The notes under the pieces were generated by a model. That model ran no database searches, was not told where the DNA came from, and saw only the letters and a program-made list of their open reading frames with translations. Shown piece after piece: positions 44,920 to 53,222 of a stretch of 64,000 nt of DNA (positions within the stretch are counted from its first letter, which is position 1; each line of letters starts with the position of its first letter). Origin of the DNA: CAIJXJ01 sp964445115 (GTDB lineage Bacteria; Pseudomonadota; Gammaproteobacteria; Burkholderiales; Methylophilaceae); assembly GCA_964445115.1 (NCBI GenBank), contig CAYUJU010000001.1, forward strand, positions 124,001-188,000, given 5' to 3'. Position numbers and translations under genes: made by a program.

Positions 44920-45020
44920 GGCAGGGCTTTCATCAAGGATGCAACATTGTATCAGCCTCCCCTGCCACCCTATTGCTCACGCCACTTATATTCGTTTTGG
45001 TTATTTTTTTATTTAATCAA

Positions 45021-45054
45021 ATTCTTTCACATTATTTAAATCGACCTCTATAGT
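45021..45054 (+). promoter_or_regulatory. CysB-type promoter upstream of the DUF2292/porin/sbp genes
   Basis: TTCACA (45026-45031), 17-bp spacer, TATAGT (45049-45054). The block ATTCTTTCACATTATTTA and the following CTATAGTGC recur with identical spacing before the second sbp gene (49396-49429). AT-rich sequence upstream suits a LysR-type activator; CysB is inferred from the regulated genes. Confidence 0.7.
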
Positions 45055-45087
45055 GCGCACCATTCTTTGATTTACGGAGCGCACAAC

Positions 45088-45273
45088 ATGTCGTTGCCTC
45101 AGAAAACACCGACAGGCAGACCGCAGGAGCAGGTAACAGAGCTGGAAGCCCAGTTTCTGGAAGCGTTGCATCGAGCTCGTCATGGCCTGCGCTTCGGGTC
45201 GATCGAAATCACCGTGCACGAAGGCAAGGTGACCCAGATCGAACGTAAAGAGAAGTTTCGTTTTCAACCTTAG
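45088..45273 (+). CDS. small DUF2292 (YezD-like) protein
   Basis: 61 residues, mostly one compact motif: LRFGSIEITVHEGKVTQIERKEKFRF, a short beta hairpin characteristic of the YezD/DUF2292 group. In other bacteria such genes sit beside sulfate and sulfur-assimilation genes, which matches here. ATG 45088 is used (GGAGCG upstream). First gene after the shared promoter. Molecular role unknown. Confidence 0.75.
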   Translation: MSLPQKTPTGRPQEQVTELEAQFLEALHRARHGLRFGSIEITVHEGKVTQIERKEKFRFQP

Positions 45274-45380
45274 GCCACTGCGTACGCAGAAGCCATCACC
45301 TGAAAAATCCACTGCTGCAGCGACCGGTTCCCCGGAGTGAGCCAGTAGACGCTTTCATTTCATTTGGGGAGATGTTCAAC

Positions 45381-46835
45381 ATGCAATATCAGAAAAAGAT
45401 ACTCAGCTCGCTGCTGCTTGCCAGCGGCGTTATTTCAGCGCCACAGATCGCGCTGGCCAACGATAGCAGCGAACTGGAACAGCTGCGTGCCCTGGTACAG
45501 GAACTGGACCAGAAGGTAAAGATTCTGGCACGTCAGGGCGAACTGAAGGAAGAGGCTGAGGCTGCGGCCAAGAAGGAAGCGCCTGTGGTGACGGCCAGTG
45601 ACAAAGGCTTCGGCATCAAGTCAGCCGATGGCAAGTTTGAATATCAACTGCGCGGACTGGTCCATGCCGACTATCGGACCTGGATTGACGACGACAAGAA
45701 GCCGAATACCGAAGGCTTCACCCTGCGTCGCATCCGTCCGACTTTCCAGGGAACGTTGTTCGGCAAATACGACTTCCGATTCACGCCAGAATTTGGCGAG
45801 AACAAATCCGCTGTCGTGGATGCCTACCTGGACGCACGTTTTCAGCCTTGGGCGAAAGTGCGTGCGGGTAAGTTCAAGCCCTTCGTCGGTCTGGAGCGGC
45901 TACAAAGTGGGAGTGACATCAAGTTCATCGAGCGTAGCTATGTGAGTAACAATCTCCTGCCGAACCGTGACCAAGGCGTGTCCCTGTACGGCGACTTGTT
46001 CGACAACAAGCTGAGCTACGCGGTCGGAGTGTTCAACGGTGTCAACGATGGTGGAGAAAACACCACGACCCAGGATACCAACAAGGATAAGGATTACGCG
46101 GCACGCGTTTTCCTGACGCCGTTCAAGGATAGTGACAGTGCCCTGTCCGGACTCGGGTTTGGTATCGCTGCCACCTATGCCAACCAACGTGGCTCGGCAT
46201 CAGCGACTGGCCTGTCCAGCTATAAGACACCGGGCCAGGCAGCTAACTTCTTCTCCTACCTGGTGGGTGGAACACCGACCACGACGAACACTACCTATGC
46301 CGATGGTTCTCGAATCCGCTGGACGCCTCAAGCTTATTACTACAACGGCCCATTCGGCGTCATTGCTGAATATGCACGCGTTTCCCAGGATGTTCGACGT
46401 GGCAATAGCCGCGATTCACTGGATAACGATGCCTGGCAAATCGCAGCATCCTGGCTGCTGACCGGAGAAGATGCCTCGTTCAAGGGCGTCAAACCCAAGA
46501 AAGCCTTTGCCACTGACGGCGATGGTTGGGGAGCAGTCGAACTGGTGGCACGCTATCAGGAATTGAATGTGGATGACCGGGCATTTGAAGGCAGCACGAC
46601 GACGACCGGCACGCTCGCTTTCGCCGATCTGACCGCATCGGCCAAAAAGGCCAAGACATGGGGCGTCGGTGTGAACTGGTATCTCAACCAGGACGTCAAG
46701 ATCGTCGCCAATTACGAACACACCACCTTTGATGGCGGTGGCGGTGGTACCAAGAATGGTAGTGGTGTGGTGACGTCAGCACTGGATCGTGAAGATGAAG
46801 ACATCCTGTTCACACGCTTGCAGTACTCGTTCTGA
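45381..46835 (+). CDS. outer-membrane porin, OprO/OprP-like
   Basis: 484 residues: signal peptide to about residue 27 (ALAND), a short periplasmic coiled coil (LEQLRALVQELDQKVKIL) as in trimeric OprP-type porins, then a beta-barrel with FEYQLRGLVHADYRTW, LRRIRPTFQGTLFGKYDFRFTPEF and a terminal aromatic residue (YSF). Family members take up phosphate or other oxyanions; between sulfur genes and followed by sbp, sulfate or sulfonate passage is a fair guess. ATG 45381 is preferred over 45372, which abuts the GGGGAG. Confidence 0.87.
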   Translation: MQYQKKILSSLLLASGVISAPQIALANDSSELEQLRALVQELDQKVKILARQGELKEEAEAAAKKEAPVVTASDKGFGIKSADGKFEYQLRGLVHADYRTWIDDDKKPNTEGFTLRRIRPTFQGTLFGKYDFRFTPEFGENKSAVVDAYLDARFQPWAKVRAGKFKPFVGLERLQSGSDIKFIERSYVSNNLLPNRDQGVSLYGDLFDNKLSYAVGVFNGVNDGGENTTTQDTNKDKDYAARVFLTPFKDSDSALSGLGFGIAATYANQRGSASATGLSSYKTPGQAANFFSYLVGGTPTTTNTTYADGSRIRWTPQAYYYNGPFGVIAEYARVSQDVRRGNSRDSLDNDAWQIAASWLLTGEDASFKGVKPKKAFATDGDGWGAVELVARYQELNVDDRAFEGSTTTTGTLAFADLTASAKKAKTWGVGVNWYLNQDVKIVANYEHTTFDGGGGGTKNGSGVVTSALDREDEDILFTRLQYSF

Positions 46836-46862
46836 TTTAGCTCAATTTATTGATAAGGCATC

Positions 46863-47876
46863 ATGATGAAAAACTTTAGACTAACGTTGGGCGGGGCCTT
46901 GGTTGCCCTCGCCTTTTCCAGCCCCCTGAGCGTGCTGGCAGCCGATATCAACCTGCTGAATGTGTCTTACGACCCGACGCGCGAGTTGTACGTCGATTTC
47001 AACAAGTCCTTTGCAGAGGCGTGGAAGAAAAAGACCGGTGACAACGTCATCGTCAAGCAATCGCACGGTGGTGCAGGCAAACAGGCCCGGGCAGTGATCG
47101 ACGGCCTGGAAGCTGACGTCGTGACCCTGGCACTGGCTTACGACATCGATGCCATCCACGAAAAAGCCAAACTTATTCCGAAAGATTGGCAGAAGCGCTT
47201 GCCGCACAACAGTTCGCCCTATACCTCCACCATCGTATTGCTGGTACGCAAGGGCAACCCCAAAAACATCAAAGACTGGAATGACCTAGTCAAGCCAGGC
47301 GTTTCGGTGATCACTCCCAACCCGAAGACTTCGGGTGGCGCGCGATGGAATTATCTGGCGGCCTGGGCCTACGCGTTGAAAAACAACAACAACGACGAAG
47401 CCAAGGCCAAGGAGTTTGTGCAGAAGCTCTACAAGAATGTTCCGGTACTGGACTCCGGCGCACGTGGATCTACGACAACTTTCGTCGAGCGCGGTATCGG
47501 CGACGTCTTTATCTCGTGGGAAAACGAGGCGTTCCTGGCGCTGAAGGAACTAGGTCCGGACAAGTTCGAACTGGTGATTCCTTCGATTTCCATCCTGGCC
47601 GAACCGCCTGTCACGATTGTGGACAAGAACGTCGACAAGCATAAGACACGCGCCGTGGCACAGGCCTATCTGGAATATCTCTATACGCCTGAGGGGCAGG
47701 AAATTGCCGCCAAGAACTATTACCGCCCTACCCTGGAATCGGTGGCCAAGAAATATGAGTCCCAGTTCCCCAAGGTCAACCTGGTGAAGATCGACGACGT
47801 GTTCGGCGGTTGGCAGAAGGCGCAGAAGACGCACTTCTCTGACGGCGGCGTGTTCGACCAGATCTACGCGAAGTAA
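46863..47876 (+). CDS. sbp: sulfate/thiosulfate-binding periplasmic protein, first copy
   Basis: Captures sulfate for the CysTWA transporter. 337 residues with a signal peptide (ALAFSSPLSVLAA), then the Sbp pattern: LLNVSYDPTRELY, QSHGGAGKQARAV, NPKTSGGARWNYLAAW and GGVFDQIYAK at the C-terminus. Shares most motifs with the paralog at 49460. Follows the porin by 27 bp. Confidence 0.95.
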   Translation: MMKNFRLTLGGALVALAFSSPLSVLAADINLLNVSYDPTRELYVDFNKSFAEAWKKKTGDNVIVKQSHGGAGKQARAVIDGLEADVVTLALAYDIDAIHEKAKLIPKDWQKRLPHNSSPYTSTIVLLVRKGNPKNIKDWNDLVKPGVSVITPNPKTSGGARWNYLAAWAYALKNNNNDEAKAKEFVQKLYKNVPVLDSGARGSTTTFVERGIGDVFISWENEAFLALKELGPDKFELVIPSISILAEPPVTIVDKNVDKHKTRAVAQAYLEYLYTPEGQEIAAKNYYRPTLESVAKKYESQFPKVNLVKIDDVFGGWQKAQKTHFSDGGVFDQIYAK

Positions 47877-47908
47877 TCACAAGCCCTGGTAAAGACAGGA
47901 TCCAGACC

Positions 47909-48193
47909 ATGACGACACTGGTGATTGGCGGTGACAAGATCGACGCGATCCGCCGTGAACTTGCAGTACATGGACTGTCGCATGTCGAACACTGGGGCGG
48001 CCGCAAACCTGCAGACGCGCGGCGGGCGATCCCCGCCCGCGTCAAGCTGGTGGTCATGGTCACCGACCAGTTGAATCATTCCATGCTGTATAACGCCACC
48101 ATCCGTGCGACTCGCCTCGGACTGCCGATCATCTACAGCAGACGGTCCGCCCACGAATTGCGTAGCAAGCTTGGCACCGCGGTCCATTTTTAA
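47909..48193 (+). CDS. DUF2325 protein
   Basis: 94 residues: TTLVIGGDKIDAIRREL at the start, HWGGRKP, LVVMVTDQLNHSML and a C-terminal GLPIIYSRRSAHEL. This is the small DUF2325 domain, a Rossmann-like unit of unknown function sometimes found with metabolic regulators. It lies between sbp and cysK on the same strand and may belong to the sulfur transcript. Confidence 0.75.
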   Translation: MTTLVIGGDKIDAIRRELAVHGLSHVEHWGGRKPADARRAIPARVKLVVMVTDQLNHSMLYNATIRATRLGLPIIYSRRSAHELRSKLGTAVHF

Positions 48194-48298
48194 TCAAAAG
48201 TAGGATCGTACATCGAACATCTTAAGCCTCTGGCTTTGGTACGATGATTACGGCGGAATGTTGGAATCTTGCTCAACCCGGATCGTTTGGAGAACCTG

Positions 48299-49273
48299 AT
48301 GACGATTTATCAAGACAATTCACTGTCCATCGGACGCACCCCGCTGGTTCGGCTCAACCGTATCCATGACGGCGCACCTGCCACCATCCTGGCGAAGATC
48401 GAGGGCCGCAATCCCGCTTACTCGGTCAAGTGCCGCATCGGCGCGGCCATGATCTGGGATGCGGAGAAATCCGGCAGGCTTGGTGCCGGGAAAGAAATCG
48501 TTGAACCGACCAGCGGCAATACCGGTATCGCGCTGGCATTTGTCGCTGCGGCACGCGGTATCCCCCTTACCCTGACCATGCCGGAAACCATGAGCGTGGA
48601 GCGCCGCAAGCTGCTGGTCGCTTACGGTGCCAAGCTGGTGCTGACGGAGGGTGCGCGCGGCATGAAAGGCGCAATCGAGAAAGCCGAGGAAATCGCGGCC
48701 TCCGACCCCGAAAAATACGTGCTGCTCCAACAATTCAGGAATCCGGCCAATCCGGCCATCCATGAGGCGACGACCGGCCCGGAAATCTGGGAAGACACGG
48801 CAGGCGATATCGATATTTTCGTTGCGGGGGTTGGTACCGGGGGCACCATCACCGGCGTATCGCGTTATCTCAAGCGCACGCGTGGCAAGGCGATCAAGTC
48901 GGTTGCCGTGGAGCCTGCGGCCAGCCCGGTGCTGAGCCAGAAACGTGCAGGTGAGGAGCTTAAACCCGGCCCGCACAAAATCCAGGGGTTAGGCGCCGGG
49001 TTTGTGCCGGACAATGCTGACCTGACCTTGATCGACGAGGTCGAACAGGTCAGCAACGAAGACGCGATCAGCTATGCGAGGCGCTTGGCACGGGAAGAAG
49101 GCATTTTGGCCGGTATTTCCTGTGGTGCTGCCGTCGCGGCGGCCGTCCGGCAGGCGAAGAAACCAGAAAACGCCGGCAAGACCATCGTCGTGATTCTGCC
49201 CGATTCTGGGGAGCGTTATCTGAGCACCGCCCTGTTCGAAGGGCTGTTCGATGCGCATGGGATCGCGACTTAG
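48299..49273 (+). CDS. cysK: cysteine synthase A (O-acetylserine sulfhydrylase)
   Basis: Makes cysteine from O-acetylserine and sulfide. 324 residues of the CysK type: PLP lysine in NPAYSVKCRIG, substrate loop EPTSGNTGIALAF, phosphate loop GVGTGGTITGV, and GILAGISCGAAVAAA. ATG 48299 has GGAG at good distance and gives the E. coli-like N-terminus (IYQDNSLSIGRTPLVRLN). Ends in a terminator at 49319-49348. Confidence 0.96.
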   Translation: MTIYQDNSLSIGRTPLVRLNRIHDGAPATILAKIEGRNPAYSVKCRIGAAMIWDAEKSGRLGAGKEIVEPTSGNTGIALAFVAAARGIPLTLTMPETMSVERRKLLVAYGAKLVLTEGARGMKGAIEKAEEIAASDPEKYVLLQQFRNPANPAIHEATTGPEIWEDTAGDIDIFVAGVGTGGTITGVSRYLKRTRGKAIKSVAVEPAASPVLSQKRAGEELKPGPHKIQGLGAGFVPDNADLTLIDEVEQVSNEDAISYARRLAREEGILAGISCGAAVAAAVRQAKKPENAGKTIVVILPDSGERYLSTALFEGLFDAHGIAT

Positions 49274-49318
49274 CGCGTCCTCACAACTTCAATCCGGCTG
49301 CAGGCACACATTCACATT

Positions 49319-49348
49319 TGGGCATGACTCGCGTCGTGCCCATTTTTT
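49319..49348 (+). terminator. cysK terminator
   Basis: TGGGCA-TGACTCGCGTCG-TGCCCA with further internal pairing (GAC/GTC), followed by TTTTTT. Confidence 0.75.
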
Positions 49349-49395
49349 CGCCCCCGGCTTTTATATCCCATAATGGAATATAGATATTTATATAT

Positions 49396-49429
49396 ATTCT
49401 TTCACATTATTTATTGAACCCCCTATAGT
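49396..49429 (+). promoter_or_regulatory. CysB-type promoter of the second sbp gene
   Basis: TTCACA (49401-49406), 17-bp spacer, TATAGT (49424-49429), with the 18-base block ATTCTTTCACATTATTTA identical to that at 45021-45038. The region before it is strongly AT-rich. Confidence 0.7.
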
Positions 49430-49459
49430 GCACACCAATTTCCATCTGGAGTGCATCAC

Positions 49460-50446
49460 ATGTTCAAGAAAACGCTTTTGGCCGCCGTCCTGATAGTTGC
49501 TGGACAGGCTCACGCAGATACTTCGCTGCTCAATGTTTCCTATGACGTCACGCGCGAGTTCTACAAGGAATACAACCCGGCGTTCGCCAAATACTGGAAA
49601 CAAAAAACCGGTGAAACCCTGACGATCAACCAGTCGCACGGCGGTTCCAGCAAACAGGCTCGCGCTGTGGCGGATGGTCTTGAAGCCGACGTAATCACCA
49701 TGAATCAGGCGAACGACATCGACATCCTCCACGAGCGCGGCAAGCTGATTCCAGCCGACTGGCAAAAGCGCCTGCCGAACGCCAGCTCGCCCACCGCATC
49801 GACGACCGTGTTTCTGGTGCGCAAAGGCAACCCGCGCAAGATCAAGGATTGGGATGACCTGACCAAGCCCGGTGTGGCCGTGATCATTCCCAACCCCAAG
49901 ACGTCGGGCAACGGTCGCTACAGTTACCTGGCTGCCTGGGGTGCTGTGATCAAGCAAGGTGGCGACGAAAAGAAGGCTAGGGAATATGTGACGCGCCTGT
50001 TCAAGAATGTGCCGGTGTTGGACACGGGCGGTCGCGGCGCCACGACGACATTCGCACAACGCGGCATCGGCGATGTGCTGCTGACTTTCGAAAATGAGGT
50101 CGCCCTGATCGAGAAAGAACTTGGAGAGAACCAGTTCGAAGTGGTGTATCCGTCAGTGAGCATCCTCGCCGAGAACCCGGTTTCCGTGGTGGACAAGGTT
50201 GTCGACAAGCGCAAGACGCGTGCTGTGGCAGAAGCCTACCTGAACTACCTCTACAGCGAGGAAGGACAGGAGATCGCCGTCAGGCACCACCTTCGCCCGC
50301 GCGTCGAATCGGTTGCCAAGAAACATGCGAAAGATTTCCCAGCCCTGACCCTGTTTACGATCGACGAACTGTTCGGCGGCTGGAAGAACGCGCAGAAGAC
50401 GCATTTCAGCGATGGCGGCACGTTTGACCAGATTTACGCCAAATAA
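49460..50446 (+). CDS. sbp: sulfate/thiosulfate-binding periplasmic protein, second copy
   Basis: Paralog of the product at 46863: 328 residues, signal peptide (LLAAVLIVAGQAHAD), LLNVSYDVTREFY, QSHGGSSKQARAVADG, NPKTSGNGRYSYLAAW and FDQIYAK. Two copies may differ in affinity or in preference for sulfate versus thiosulfate. ATG 49460 has GGAG eight bases upstream. Followed by an EAL gene after 24 bp, probably on the same transcript. Confidence 0.95.
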   Translation: MFKKTLLAAVLIVAGQAHADTSLLNVSYDVTREFYKEYNPAFAKYWKQKTGETLTINQSHGGSSKQARAVADGLEADVITMNQANDIDILHERGKLIPADWQKRLPNASSPTASTTVFLVRKGNPRKIKDWDDLTKPGVAVIIPNPKTSGNGRYSYLAAWGAVIKQGGDEKKAREYVTRLFKNVPVLDTGGRGATTTFAQRGIGDVLLTFENEVALIEKELGENQFEVVYPSVSILAENPVSVVDKVVDKRKTRAVAEAYLNYLYSEEGQEIAVRHHLRPRVESVAKKHAKDFPALTLFTIDELFGGWKNAQKTHFSDGGTFDQIYAK

Positions 50447-50470
50447 AAGATTCAGAAGGAAGATGCCATC

Positions 50471-51322
50471 ATGGTGCAACAAGTATTGAACGACCTGAAA
50501 ACCAGCCTGCATGAGGCCCTGTACCTCGACCTCGACGATTTCGGGCTGGAGACGCAGGGCTCGGAACTCATCAGCAAGTTTATCGGGGTGCAGTTAAAAA
50601 GCGCATTCCAGCCCATTCTGGACGCGCGCAAGGGCGATGCGCTGGTCGGCCACGAAGCGCTGCTCCGCCCGGCCATCGGCCCCGAAGCCCTGACGACCCA
50701 GTTCGCCTTCGATTTCGCCGACAAACAGGGGCGACTGGTAAAGCTGGATCGCGTAGCGCGGACGCTGCATCTGCTGAATTATCAGAACCTGCCCGAGGCA
50801 AAGCGCGGCCTGCTGTTTCTCAACGTACATCCCAAGTTGCTGGCGACCGTCAACGCTCACGGCAAGGTATTCGAGCGCATCCTGCACAACCACTCCGTGC
50901 CGACGCACCAGGTGGTGATCGAGCTCCAGGAAAGTGCCGTCGAGATCGACAAGCACCTGCATGAAGCAGTCGGCAACTATCGCGACCGCAGCTATCGCTT
51001 GGCGATCGACGGTTTTGGCGGCAGGCGGACCAATCTGGAACGCCTGTGGCAGGTGTCGCCCGACTTCGTGAAGCTCGACCGCACGCTGCTGCGTGACACC
51101 GAGCAGAACGCCAAGGCACGGCGGGTGCTCGCCAAGCTGATCGAACTGGTACAGGAAATCGGCGCCACGCCTATCGTGCAGGGCGTTGAAACGGAATCCC
51201 AGAAACAGATCGCGTTGGACGCCGGAGCATCGATACTGCAAGGGTTCTACCTGGGGACCCCTGAATCCGCTTCGACTTGGTTGAACGAAAAATCGGCAGA
51301 CGCAATCAAGGCTGCCGCCTGA
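50471..51322 (+). CDS. EAL-domain protein with degenerate active site
   Basis: 283 residues, almost all an EAL domain after a short N-terminal helix. Retained: GHEALLRP (EAL), LNVHP (Asn), IELQES (Glu), VKLDRTLL (Lys), LQGFYLG (Gln). Changed: the usual DDFG reads IDGFGG, losing one metal Asp, and the usual EGVE reads VQGVET, losing another metal-binding Glu. It is therefore more likely a c-di-GMP or protein binder than a phosphodiesterase. Its place between sbp and cysT is unusual. A terminator follows. Confidence 0.85.
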   Translation: MVQQVLNDLKTSLHEALYLDLDDFGLETQGSELISKFIGVQLKSAFQPILDARKGDALVGHEALLRPAIGPEALTTQFAFDFADKQGRLVKLDRVARTLHLLNYQNLPEAKRGLLFLNVHPKLLATVNAHGKVFERILHNHSVPTHQVVIELQESAVEIDKHLHEAVGNYRDRSYRLAIDGFGGRRTNLERLWQVSPDFVKLDRTLLRDTEQNAKARRVLAKLIELVQEIGATPIVQGVETESQKQIALDAGASILQGFYLGTPESASTWLNEKSADAIKAAA

Positions 51323-51349
51323 CCCCGGAATCTCATGTTCTCCTCCCTT

Positions 51350-51376
51350 GGGCGTCCTTGCGGCGCCCCTTTTTTG
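51350..51376 (+). terminator. terminator after the EAL gene
   Basis: GGGCG and CGCCC arms around TCCTTGCGG, followed by a T-run. It separates the sbp-EAL transcript from cysTWA. Confidence 0.7.
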
Positions 51377-51418
51377 GTCATTAAAACAAAATCGAATAAA
51401 CATATTTGAAACGATTCT

Positions 51419-51447
51419 TTTTCAATCTAACGATGGCAACCTATGAT
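51419..51447 (+). promoter_or_regulatory. promoter of cysT-cysW-cysA
   Basis: TTTTCA (51419-51424), 17-bp spacer, TATGAT (51442-51447), preceded by AT-rich sequence and ATTCTTT as in the two sbp-region promoters. Likely CysB-dependent. Confidence 0.6.
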
Positions 51448-51479
51448 GGCGCCGCATCGTTACCGACACGAGTTGATAC

Positions 51480-52319
51480 ATGACATTCCGCCTAAAAAAA
51501 TCCAGTGTGCTACCGGGCTTCGGGCCGACATTGGGATTTACCATCTTCTACCTCAGCCTGATTGTGCTGATCCCGCTCTCGGCGACCCTGCTCAAGACCT
51601 TTTCCCTGACTTGGGTAGAGTTCTGGAATACGGTCACCGCGCCGCGCGTCGTGGCCTCTTACCAACTGAGTTTTGGCGCCGCCTTGTTTGCCGCAGCCAT
51701 CAATGCCGTGTTCGGCCTGCTGGTGGCATGGGTGCTGGTACGCTATAGCTTCCCCGGCAAGCGGCTGATCGACGCGTTTGTCGACCTGCCGTTTGCCTTG
51801 CCAACGGCGGTGGCTGGCATTGCGCTGACTGCCGTATATTCCGGCAACGGCTGGATCGGCAGCCTGCTGGAGCCGCATGGCCTCAAGGTCGCTTTTACCC
51901 CGCTTGGGGTTGTCATTGCCCTTACTTTCATCGGCCTGCCCTTCGTAGTCCGCACCGTGCAACCGGTACTGGAAGACCTGGAAACCGAAGTTGAGGAAGC
52001 GGCAGCCAGTCTGGGGGCGCACCGCTGGCAGACCTTCGCCAAGGTCATTCTGCCTGCCCTGTGGCCGGCCCTGCTGACCGGTTTCGCGCTGGCTTTTGCC
52101 CGTGCCGTCGGGGAATACGGCTCGGTGATCTTCATCGCGGGCAACATGCCCATGGTGTCTGAAATCACCCCCCTGCTCATCATCACCAAGCTGGAACAGT
52201 ACGAGTACAGCCAGGCCACCGCCATCGCGGTCGTCATGCTGGTGATTTCGTTCCTGCTGCTGCTCGCCATCAACGGCTTGCAGTGGTGGAGCGCACGCCG
52301 TCACGGACAAGGAAGGTAA
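51480..52319 (+). CDS. cysT: sulfate/thiosulfate ABC transporter permease CysT
   Basis: Inner-membrane permease, also called CysU. 279 residues with about six hydrophobic segments and the ABC-permease EAA loop (EEAAASLGAHRWQTFAKVILPAL). DLPFALPTAVAGIAL and AVGEYGSVIFIAGN are typical of CysT. First of the cysT-cysW-cysA operon (6-bp gap to cysW). Confidence 0.95.
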   Translation: MTFRLKKSSVLPGFGPTLGFTIFYLSLIVLIPLSATLLKTFSLTWVEFWNTVTAPRVVASYQLSFGAALFAAAINAVFGLLVAWVLVRYSFPGKRLIDAFVDLPFALPTAVAGIALTAVYSGNGWIGSLLEPHGLKVAFTPLGVVIALTFIGLPFVVRTVQPVLEDLETEVEEAAASLGAHRWQTFAKVILPALWPALLTGFALAFARAVGEYGSVIFIAGNMPMVSEITPLLIITKLEQYEYSQATAIAVVMLVISFLLLLAINGLQWWSARRHGQGR

Positions 52320-52325
52320 TCAAAC

Positions 52326-53213
52326 ATGTCAGGCATCTCCGCTACCATACACACGACGCACTACGCGGCCAAGGTCGCACAGCGCCGCGCCATCGCCGAA
52401 CCGACATGGGTACGCTGGTCACTCACCGCCCTGGCACTGGCGTTTCTCGGACTGTTTCTGTTTGTGCCGTTGGCTGCAGTGTTTACCGAAGCGCTGCGCA
52501 AAGGCTGGGAAACCTATCTGGCCGCGATGATCGAGCCGGATGCATTATCTGCCATCAAGCTCACGCTGATCGCGGCGGTCATTGCCGTGCCCCTGAATCT
52601 GGTGTTTGGCGTGTCAGCTGCATGGGCTATCGCGAAATTCGATTTCCGCGGCAAAAGCCTGCTGATCACGCTGATCGACCTGCCGTTCGCCGTATCGCCA
52701 GTGATCGCCGGGCTGATCTACGTGCTGGTATTCGGGCTGCAGGGCTGGTTTGGCGGCTGGCTGTCCGAGCACGACGTCAAGATCATCTTCGCCGTGCCGG
52801 GCATCGTACTGGCGACGATCTTCGTGACCTTTCCCTTCATTGCCCGCGAGTTGATCCCGCTGATGCAGGCCCAGGGCAAGGAAGAGGAAGAGGCCGCGAT
52901 CGTGTTGGGTGCCTCCGGCTGGCAGACGTTCTGGCGCGTGACGCTACCCAACATCAAGTGGGGCCTGCTGTACGGCGTGATCCTGTGTAACGCCCGCGCC
53001 ATGGGCGAGTTCGGGGCGGTGTCGGTCGTGTCCGGCCACATCCGCGGCCTGACCAACACGCTGCCGCTGCACGTCGAGATCCTCTACAACGAATACAACT
53101 ACGCGGCCGCCTTCGCTTGCGCCTCAATACTGGCCTTTCTGGCCCTGATCACGCTGGCGCTCAAAACGCTGGTCGAGTGGCAACTGCAACGCACGGCGAC
53201 GACGGAAGAATAA
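52326..53213 (+). CDS. cysW: sulfate/thiosulfate ABC transporter permease CysW
   Basis: Second permease of the sulfate importer. 295 residues, about six membrane spans, EAA loop EEEAAIVLGASGWQTFWRVTLPN, and RAMGEFGAVSVVSGHIRG characteristic of CysW. Nine bp before cysA. Confidence 0.95.
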   Translation: MSGISATIHTTHYAAKVAQRRAIAEPTWVRWSLTALALAFLGLFLFVPLAAVFTEALRKGWETYLAAMIEPDALSAIKLTLIAAVIAVPLNLVFGVSAAWAIAKFDFRGKSLLITLIDLPFAVSPVIAGLIYVLVFGLQGWFGGWLSEHDVKIIFAVPGIVLATIFVTFPFIARELIPLMQAQGKEEEEAAIVLGASGWQTFWRVTLPNIKWGLLYGVILCNARAMGEFGAVSVVSGHIRGLTNTLPLHVEILYNEYNYAAAFACASILAFLALITLALKTLVEWQLQRTATTEE

Positions 53214-53222
53214 GGAGTCATC

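Noticed and set aside
43882..45039. Open frame antisense to uvrB (385 codons)
   Set aside because: Shadow of uvrB codon usage; runs into the AT-rich promoter region without any domain.
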